48,964 nucleotides of DNA from Candidatus Gastranaerophilales bacterium (GTDB taxonomy: Bacteria; Cyanobacteriota; Vampirovibrionia; Gastranaerophilales; Gastranaerophilaceae): positions 1 to 48,964 of the forward strand of contig JAFVFO010000025.1 in assembly GCA_017475485.1 (NCBI GenBank). The letters are read 5' to 3'. Both the position numbers and the translations under genes were made by a program. Under the pieces are notes generated by a model that searched no databases, had not been told where the DNA came from, and worked only from the letters and a program-made list of their open reading frames with translations. Position 1 is the stretch's first letter. Every line of letters begins with the position of its first letter. This document shows positions 43,233 through 48,964 of the stretch, in pieces.

Positions 43233-44044
43233 ACATTTAATACTTCATTCATTGCGCCTGTTCTGTATCCTTCAATATCCATTGAAATATATTTAAAACC
43301 GTATTCTCTGAATTTTTCAGATATTATTTTTCTGTTTTTTAAAATTTTATCAAATTCATCTTCCAATACTTCAATTCTTGCAATATTATCATTGTGTATT
43401 CTGACTCTTAATTGGTGAAAGTCAAGGTCTATAAGAAGTTGTTCTGCCATATCAACCATTTTTAATTTTTTTTCGGATATTTCTTCTCCGTAAGGAAATC
43501 TTGAAGAAAGACATGCGAAAGACTGCTTATCGTATGTTTTTAGACCCAATTTTTTTGACAGCTGTCTTATTTCTTTTTTGTTAAGCCCTGAATATCTTAA
43601 AGGACTTTTTATTCCAAGCTCCTTAATTGCAATTAGTCCGGGGCGATAATCGCCCTCGTCATCAATGTTTGAACCTTCAACAACATGTTCAATTCCGTAT
43701 TCTTTTGCGGTTTTAAGCATTTTTTCAAACAGTTCTTTTTTGCATAAATAACATCTGTCGGGCGGATTTTTCCTAAAGCCTTCAATGTCTAATTCTTCCG
43801 ATTCCACAATAATGTGTTTTATATTTTCAGATTTACAAAATTCAATTGCTTCACTTAATTCTCTTTTTGGAAAAGAGCAAGATTTTGCACTGAGCGCTAT
43901 AACGTTATCTTTCAATACATCTTTAGCTGTTTTTAATAAAAAAGTAGAATCAACCCCTGATGAAAAAGCTACAACAACGCTATTAAGACTTTTCAGGTAA
44001 GTTTTTAATTTTTCAAATTTGTAATTTAAATTTTCATTTTCCAT
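43229..44044 (-). CDS. larE: Pyridinium-dithiocarboxylate sulfurtransferase LarE
   Basis: A PP-loop ATPase that adenylates the LarB product and adds sulfur to it. The P-loop AFSSGVDSTFL (26-36) is present. The cysteine equivalent to the sacrificial Cys176 of Lactobacillus LarE is C178 (SFACLSSRFPYG). Two more cysteines form CYLCK (C98, C101), matching the three-cysteine pattern of the [4Fe-4S]-type LarE enzymes. At 271 aa it has normal length. It is on the minus strand, converging with the larBC unit. No larA or larD is visible in the window. Confidence 0.93.
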   Translation of the reverse strand: MENENLNYKFEKLKTYLKSLNSVVVAFSSGVDSTFLLKTAKDVLKDNVIALSAKSCSFPKRELSEAIEFCKSENIKHIIVESEELDIEGFRKNPPDRCYLCKKELFEKMLKTAKEYGIEHVVEGSNIDDEGDYRPGLIAIKELGIKSPLRYSGLNKKEIRQLSKKLGLKTYDKQSFACLSSRFPYGEEISEKKLKMVDMAEQLLIDLDFHQLRVRIHNDNIARIEVLEDEFDKILKNRKIISEKFREYGFKYISMDIEGYRTGAMNEVLNV

Positions 44045-44093
44045 ACAATCAATTATCTCAAAAAATAAGCGAAAAATCTACTTTATTCGTTTG

Positions 44094-44121
44094 TTGCATT
44101 AGTTTGTTTATGATATATTAT
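44094..44121 (+). promoter_or_regulatory. Probable promoter of the hydrogenase operon
   Basis: TTGCAT (44094-44099), a 16-bp spacer and TATTAT (44116-44121) sit about 45 bp before the hydC start, in the divergent gap with larE. The same TTGCAT/16-bp layout is seen upstream of the 3220 gene. Confidence 0.5.
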
Positions 44122-44162
44122 AAATTAAATAGAGAAAAAAATAACGATTGAAGGAGAAACAA

Positions 44163-44660
44163 ATGACTGGAAGCACAGTATCAATAGATTTTAAAACTAT
44201 TGATGAAATTCTTGAGTCTTGCAATTATTCAAAACAATACTTAATTGCTATGCTTCAAAAAGTTCAGGAAGTATATAAATATTTGCCTGAAGAAGCAATG
44301 ACTTACATTGGCGAAAAAGTGGATGGCTTATCCCCTGCAACGGTTTACGGGGTTGCAACTTTTTATGCACAATTTTCACTAGAGCCAAAGGGCAAATACG
44401 AAATCAAAGTTTGCGACGGTACAGCATGCCATGTTAGAGGTTCAATGCCTGTATTGAATGCAATCAGAGAAAAACTAAACCTTAAAGATAACAAAATTAC
44501 AACCGACGACGGCTTATTTTCACTGGAAATCGTTAGCTGTCTTGGTGCATGCGGTTTAGCTCCCGTTTGTGTTATAAATGAAAAAGTCTATCCTCAAATG
44601 ACTTCTGATGCTATTAGCATCGTGCTTGATACACTTTTAAAAGAAGAAAGAGGTAATTAA
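44163..44660 (+). CDS. hydC: [FeFe] hydrogenase subunit HydC (NuoE-like)
   Basis: A thioredoxin-fold [2Fe-2S] subunit of 165 aa, with ligands C84, C89 (CDGTACH), C126 and C130 (CLGACG). I start it at ATG 44163: a longer frame would begin at a TTG at 44148, but that sequence is the ribosome-binding site itself (AAGGAG at 44151-44156). It overlaps hydB by one base. It passes electrons between the HydB and HydA subunits. Confidence 0.95.
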   Translation: MTGSTVSIDFKTIDEILESCNYSKQYLIAMLQKVQEVYKYLPEEAMTYIGEKVDGLSPATVYGVATFYAQFSLEPKGKYEIKVCDGTACHVRGSMPVLNAIREKLNLKDNKITTDDGLFSLEIVSCLGACGLAPVCVINEKVYPQMTSDAISIVLDTLLKEERGN

Positions 44661-46504
44661 TGATAGATATTATTGAAGAACAAAATAAAGCCCAAGAACA
44701 CATTAAACAACAAGGTTTGCGTGTTTTGGTATGCGCCGGAACAGGTTGTGTTGCGAACGGTTCTTTAAAGGTTATTGAAAAATTCAAAGAATTAGGCGCA
44801 AATGTTTCTGCTCTTACGGATTATGATAAAATGACCATTGTACCCACAGGTTGTCATGGCTTCTGTGAACAAGGTGTTTTGGTTATTATTCCGGATAAAC
44901 ATGTTACTTATGTTAAAGTTAAAGTTGAAGATGTTGAAGAAATTTTTGAAAGCCATATTAAAAACGGCACTCCGGTTGAAAGATTATTATACAAAGACCC
45001 AAAAACCAATGAAGCTATTCATAAAAATGATGATATTAATTTCTATGCAAAACAAACTCGTACAGCTTTAAAAAATTGCGGAAAAATTAATGCCGAATCA
45101 TTGGAAGAAGCAATTTCAGTGCGCGGTTATGAAGCGTTAGCAAAAGTTATTACAGAAAATAACCCCGATAATGTTATTGATACAATTACAAAATCAGGCC
45201 TTAGAGGTAGGGGCGGCGGCGGTTTTCCGACAGGTATGAAATGGAAGTTCACCGCAGCAAACAGAGGCGGAAAATCATACGTTGTATGTAACGGAGATGA
45301 AGGTGACCCGGGTGCATTTATGGACAGATCTGTCATGGAAGGCGATCCTCATAAACTTTTAGAAGGTATGGCAATTGCAGCCTTTGCAATAGGTGCAGAT
45401 GAAGGATATATCTATGTCAGAGCAGAATATCCTTTGGCAATCAAACGTTTAAGAAAGGCTATAGCTGACGCTGAAGAACGTCATTTCTTAGGCGAAAATA
45501 TTATGGGTTCTGATTTTTCTTTTACCCTTCATATTAAAGAAGGTGCAGGCGCATTTGTTTGCGGTGAAGAAACGGCTCTAATCGCCTCAATTGAAGGTGA
45601 ACGCGGTATGCCTAGACCAAAACCGCCATTTCCTGCAAACAAAGGTTTATTCGGCCGTCCTACATTAATTAATAATGTTGAAACATTGGCAAATGTACCG
45701 TTAATAATCTTAAACGGTGCAGACTGGTTTGCTTCTATGGGCTGCGATACTTCAAAAGGTACAAAAACTTTTGCCTTAACAGGTGAGGTTAATAATACCG
45801 GCCTTATAGAAGTTCCTATGGGTACAACCTTAAGACAAATCATTTTTGATATCGGGGGCGGTATCCGCGGCGGTAAGAAATTTAAAGCTGTTCAAATAGG
45901 TGGCCCGTCAGGCGGTTGTTTAACGGAAGAACATCTTGATATTTCAATGGATTATGACAGTCTTATTAAAGCAGGTGCTATGGTTGGTTCAGGCGGTCTT
46001 GTTGTAATGGCCGAAGATACTTGCATGGTTGAAGTTGCAAGATTTTTCATGAACTTTACCAAAAACGAATCTTGCGGAAAATGCGTTCCCTGCAGGGAAG
46101 GCACTAAGAATATGCTGAAAATCTTAGAAAAAATTGTTAAAGGCAAGGGTGAAATGTCTGACCTCGATAAGCTCGAAGAACTGGCACACACTGTGAAAGA
46201 CGGTTCTTTATGCGGGTTGGGTAAAACTGCACCTAATCCGGTACTTTCAACTTTAAAATACTTTAAAGATGAGTATATAGCACACATTAAAGACCACAAA
46301 TGCCCTGCAGGCGTATGTAGCGCAATGAAAAAAATCACAATTAATGCAGATTTATGTAAAGGTTGCACAAAATGTGCCCGCACTTGCCCTGTCGGTGCTA
46401 TCGAAGGTACGGTTAAAAATCCTCACAAAATTAATCAAGAAAAATGTATTAAATGTGAGGCTTGCTTGAACGCATGTCCATTTAAGGCAATAAGCAAAGA
46501 GTAA
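44660..46504 (+). CDS. hydB: [FeFe] hydrogenase subunit HydB (NuoF-like, NADH- and FMN-binding)
   Basis: The 614-aa diaphorase subunit that links the hydrogenase to NAD. Order: an N-terminal thioredoxin-like [2Fe-2S] domain (C25, C30, C65, C69), the NADH/FMN-binding NuoF core (GRGGGGFPTG at 183-192), a [4Fe-4S] site in SCGKCVPCREG (about 471-481), and a C-terminal 2[4Fe-4S] ferredoxin domain (CKGCTKCARTCP and CIKCEACLNACP, from about 560). This extended form is typical of the bifurcating HydABC enzymes. It overlaps hydC and is 14 bp before hydA. Confidence 0.96.
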   Translation: MIDIIEEQNKAQEHIKQQGLRVLVCAGTGCVANGSLKVIEKFKELGANVSALTDYDKMTIVPTGCHGFCEQGVLVIIPDKHVTYVKVKVEDVEEIFESHIKNGTPVERLLYKDPKTNEAIHKNDDINFYAKQTRTALKNCGKINAESLEEAISVRGYEALAKVITENNPDNVIDTITKSGLRGRGGGGFPTGMKWKFTAANRGGKSYVVCNGDEGDPGAFMDRSVMEGDPHKLLEGMAIAAFAIGADEGYIYVRAEYPLAIKRLRKAIADAEERHFLGENIMGSDFSFTLHIKEGAGAFVCGEETALIASIEGERGMPRPKPPFPANKGLFGRPTLINNVETLANVPLIILNGADWFASMGCDTSKGTKTFALTGEVNNTGLIEVPMGTTLRQIIFDIGGGIRGGKKFKAVQIGGPSGGCLTEEHLDISMDYDSLIKAGAMVGSGGLVVMAEDTCMVEVARFFMNFTKNESCGKCVPCREGTKNMLKILEKIVKGKGEMSDLDKLEELAHTVKDGSLCGLGKTAPNPVLSTLKYFKDEYIAHIKDHKCPAGVCSAMKKITINADLCKGCTKCARTCPVGAIEGTVKNPHKINQEKCIKCEACLNACPFKAISKE

Positions 46505-46518
46505 AGGAAAAAATAATT

Positions 46519-48291
46519 ATGTCAGAAGATAAAAAAACACTAATAATCGAAGGTAAAGAGGTTGAATTTACCAACGAACCGAATTTGCTTGAAGTAATTA
46601 GAAAAGCGGGTATGAATGTTCCTACATTCTGTTATCGCCCTGATTTAACACCATTCGGTGCTTGCAGAATGTGCGTTGTAGAGGTGATTTATCCAAACGG
46701 CAGAACAATGATTAATTCATCCTGTACAATGCCCCCTGAAGCAGGTATTAAAGTATTATTAAATACCGAAAGGGTTAGAAAAATAAGAAAAATGGTGCTT
46801 GAATTATTACTTGCAAACCATGACAGAGAATGTACATCCTGCGATAAATCAGGTTCTTGCGAACTTCAACAATACGCTGAAGAATATGGAATTAAAGATG
46901 TTAAAAAATATGCCCAAAAAGAAGATTGGCAAGAAATTGATAATTCATCCGATTGTTTGGTTCGCGATAATAATAAATGTATTCTCTGCGGCGCATGTGT
47001 CAGAGCATGCCATGAACATCAGGGCTTGCAGGTATTAGGCTTTGCTAACCGCGGTTCAGCTACCCATGTTCAACCAATGGCAGGCAAACCTTTGGCAGAT
47101 ACAGAATGTATTAATTGCGGTCAATGTGCTGCAGTTTGTCCGACAGGCGCATTGACAATCAAATCGGTTGTAAATGATGTATGGGCTGAAATTACAAACC
47201 CGAATAAAAAAGTTGTTGCACAATTTGCGCCTTCCGTTCGTGTAGCACTTGGTGAAATGTTTGGTTTAAAACCCGGTGTTAATACAACTAATAAAATTAA
47301 TGCTGCCCTAAAGAAAATCGGCTTTGATTTAGTATTTGATACAAATTTCTCAGCTGACTTAACAATCATGGAAGAAGCTCAAGAATTTGTTACCCGTTTA
47401 ACAACAGGCGGAACTCTTCCTATGTTTACATCATGCTGTCCCGGCTGGGTCAGATTTTTAGAATTACAACATCCTGATATGCTTAATCATCTATCTACCT
47501 GTAAATCTCCCCAAGGAATGCTGGGTGCTGTTATAAGAGAATATGTACCTCAATACTATCCTGAAATAACAAAAGAAAATCTTGTAAGCGTTTCTATAAT
47601 GCCATGTACAGCTAAAAAATATGAAGCAAAACGCGAACAATTCAAAATGGAAGACGGCAGGCAGGAAATAGATTACGTTATGACAACTCAAGAATTGGGC
47701 AGAATGATAAAATCAGCAGGTATTGATTTTAACTCTCTTGAAGATGTTCCTGCAGATTCACCATTTGGCCAATATACAGGTGCGGGTACAATCTTTGGCG
47801 TGTCGGGCGGTGTTGCTGAAGCTGCCGCAAGAACAGCTTATACTCTTGTAACAGGTCAAGAACTTCAAAATGTTGTAATAAATGATATGAGAGGCACTCA
47901 TAGAGTTAAAACCGTTGAATTAGACCTTAACGGTACAAAAGTTAAAGTCAAAATCGTTAATACATTGGCTGAAGCCGAAAAATGTATGAGAGAAATCAAA
48001 GAAGGCAAAGCCGATTATCAACTGTTAGAAGTTATGGCTTGCCCTGGCGGATGTATTAATGGCGGCGGTCAGCCGTTGAGCTTTAATGATTCTAATATTA
48101 AAGAACAGCGTGCACAAGGGCTATATACTGATGATGAACAAGGTCAATACAGAAAATCTCACGAAAACCCTGAAATTAAAGAGCTTTATGATAAACATCT
48201 TGAAAAGCCAAATTCTCATAAATCCCATGAATTATTGCATACCTCATATAGCGATAAGCGTTCGGGATGTTATATCGGAATTGCTAAATAA
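46519..48291 (+). CDS. hydA: [FeFe] hydrogenase catalytic subunit HydA
   Basis: The H2-producing subunit, 590 aa. The N-terminal relay is complete: [2Fe-2S] C38, C49, C52, C69; His-ligated cluster H101, C105, C108, C114; and two [4Fe-4S] (C154/157/160/164 and C197/200/203/207). The H-cluster motifs are intact: TSCCPGW (proton-relay C306, ligand C307), MPCTAKK (C363), and CPGGC (C508, C512). The C-terminal small-subunit-like end is present, and no extra [2Fe-2S] tail is seen. With hydB and hydC this makes a HydABC-type electron-bifurcating enzyme oxidising NADH and ferredoxin together. Maturases hydE, hydF and hydG are outside the window. Confidence 0.97.
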   Translation: MSEDKKTLIIEGKEVEFTNEPNLLEVIRKAGMNVPTFCYRPDLTPFGACRMCVVEVIYPNGRTMINSSCTMPPEAGIKVLLNTERVRKIRKMVLELLLANHDRECTSCDKSGSCELQQYAEEYGIKDVKKYAQKEDWQEIDNSSDCLVRDNNKCILCGACVRACHEHQGLQVLGFANRGSATHVQPMAGKPLADTECINCGQCAAVCPTGALTIKSVVNDVWAEITNPNKKVVAQFAPSVRVALGEMFGLKPGVNTTNKINAALKKIGFDLVFDTNFSADLTIMEEAQEFVTRLTTGGTLPMFTSCCPGWVRFLELQHPDMLNHLSTCKSPQGMLGAVIREYVPQYYPEITKENLVSVSIMPCTAKKYEAKREQFKMEDGRQEIDYVMTTQELGRMIKSAGIDFNSLEDVPADSPFGQYTGAGTIFGVSGGVAEAAARTAYTLVTGQELQNVVINDMRGTHRVKTVELDLNGTKVKVKIVNTLAEAEKCMREIKEGKADYQLLEVMACPGGCINGGGQPLSFNDSNIKEQRAQGLYTDDEQGQYRKSHENPEIKELYDKHLEKPNSHKSHELLHTSYSDKRSGCYIGIAK

Positions 48292-48308
48292 GAAAAATAA
48301 AACACCAC

Positions 48309-48337
48309 AAAAAGCAGGCTTAACGGCCTGCTTTTTT
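48309..48337. terminator. Terminator of the hydrogenase operon
   Basis: AAAAAGCAGGC and GCCTGCTTTTT form an 11-bp stem (48309-48319, 48326-48336) with T-runs on both strands. It also serves the convergent gene at 48353. Confidence 0.9.
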
Positions 48338-48352
48338 AATTAAAATTTAAAA

Positions 48353-48646
48353 TTAAAACCTTGGAAGAAGGGTAGAATTTGTTTGCTTTGTGGTAAAATC
48401 AAGCGCACGCTGGTGATTAACCTGTTTTAGGTCAACTTTAAATTTCGGACTTTTATTACTAAAAGCCTCTTTTTGCACTTCTTTAATTTTGTCTGCTTTT
48501 TTCATACCTTCAACATCAATTGTTTCTTGCTCGGCTTCATTGAATTGCAAATTAAACCCCGATTCTTGAGGCAAGATAGGCATATCCTCATACCCAAAAC
48601 AAGGTAATACTAAAATTGATAATAAAATAAAACTAATCTTTTTCAT
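48353..48646 (-). CDS. Small secreted protein of unknown function
   Basis: A 97-aa product with a Sec signal peptide (MKKISFILLSILVLP, cleavage near CFG), then a charged, Gln/Lys-rich mature part without known domain. I choose ATG 48646 rather than the upstream frame opening at 48730, because only this start gives a signal peptide. A TACAAT lies 6 nt before it, so a leaderless message is possible. Confidence 0.65.
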   Translation of the reverse strand: MKKISFILLSILVLPCFGYEDMPILPQESGFNLQFNEAEQETIDVEGMKKADKIKEVQKEAFSNKSPKFKVDLKQVNHQRALDFTTKQTNSTLLPRF

Positions 48647-48744
48647 AAAAATATTGTACCATGTTTTTGATTTAATAACTATAGTAATAAAAAAATGGGC
48701 AGTTTTAAAAAACAACCGCCCACGTATCAATACACAAAATAAAA

Positions 48745-48964
48745 TTAATTTTTTGTAGTGTCATGATGTCCGCCTATGATAGGAGTTAAAATTGCAGGTA
48801 AAAAATATGAAACTTCCGCTGGCGCATTACCTGAATGTGTTACCTGACTGTATTTCCAGCCCCATGAACCGCCAGTGCTTGTAGATATACTGAATGTACC
48901 ATACGTAGGATGTGTTGCCTGACTGTATTTCCAGCCCCATGAACCGCCAGTGCTTGTAGATATA
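48745..48964 (-). CDS. 3' end of a gene encoding 25-residue Gly/Ser/Trp repeats (continues off the window)
   Basis: An open frame with a TAA at 48745-48747 runs to the right edge without a start. It encodes at least 73 residues. Two copies of a 25-residue unit containing STGGSWGWKYSQ and THPTYGTF-type segments are visible, then a tail ending GGHHDTTKN. The Trp/Tyr/Gly/Ser-rich repeat suggests an extracellular or cell-wall-type beta-repeat protein, but no family is recognised. Confidence 0.7.
   Translation of the reverse strand, partial: ISTSTGGSWGWKYSQATHPTYGTFSISTSTGGSWGWKYSQVTHSGNAPAEVSYFLPAILTPIIGGHHDTTKN
48836..48964. repeat. 75-bp direct repeat within the right-edge gene
   Basis: The segment starting TGTGTTACCTGACTG at 48836 recurs at 48911 (TGTGTTGCCTGACTG) with few changes. 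The period of 75 bp keeps the reading frame, giving 25-residue protein repeats. The second copy is cut by the window end, so the real array is longer or continues to the right. Confidence 0.8.

Noticed and set aside
45952-46383. 143-aa minus-strand open frame opposite hydB
   Set aside because: It is a mirror of the conserved cluster region of hydB; the codon pattern supports the plus-strand gene only.

Overview
The window is AT-rich and densely packed with genes, and reads as a chromosomal segment of a strictly fermentative, H2-producing anaerobe. My best guess is a Melainabacteria/Vampirovibrionia-type organism (Gastranaerophilales), a non-photosynthetic sister lineage of Cyanobacteria. The reasons are low GC with otherwise bacterial gene content, a cyanobacterial-style Ski2/Mtr4-like DSHCT helicase, the NAD-linked FeFe hydrogenase trio, and many lineage-restricted proteins with short shared N-terminal motifs. 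This placement is an inference, not proven. No tRNA, rRNA, CRISPR array, IS element or phage gene was seen.

Layout. 1-450: a GC-rich island of three 115-bp palindromic tandem repeats that supplies the last codons of miaB. 429-3049 (minus): miaB and a homocitrate/Re-citrate synthase-like gene. 3220-7368: three lineage-specific membrane-anchored proteins, two of them tandem paralogues, plus a YraN nuclease-like gene. 7447-8913: gatA. 9011-9712: a membrane-anchored protein, possibly a decayed cyclase. 9783-15554 (minus): an operon of two GT39-type glycosyltransferases flanking a phosphoesterase, ending in a TPR protein. 15625-17126: ispG and a small secreted protein. 17127-20989 (minus): three coupled polytopic genes that look like highly divergent NuoL-NuoM-NuoN. 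21119-27116: proS, a GatD-like amidotransferase, coaX, dut and the helicase. 27113-28899 (minus): a lineage-specific protein, yqeK and nadD. 28945-34550: rqcH (NFACT), pheT, a small secreted protein and serC. 34615-35655 (minus): a lineage-specific protein.

The most distinctive block is 35763-39281: a Tat-signal lipoprotein aldo/keto reductase-ferredoxin (broken here by one in-frame TAA), a polyferredoxin that looks like a natural NapH-NapG fusion with an internal twin-arginine motif, then tatA and tatC. It reads as a self-contained module that exports redox proteins and feeds them electrons. Next, 40346-44044 holds the nickel-pincer nucleotide cofactor genes larB, a short larC and (opposite strand) larE, with an EamA transporter and a YkgJ-type cysteine protein between them and no larA in view.

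44163-48291 encodes a complete HydCBA-type electron-bifurcating FeFe hydrogenase that would reoxidise NADH and ferredoxin to H2. The right edge carries a small secreted protein and the 3' end of a gene encoding 25-residue Gly/Ser/Trp repeats that continues outside the window.

All functional calls come from reading motifs by eye; no database or alignment software was used.
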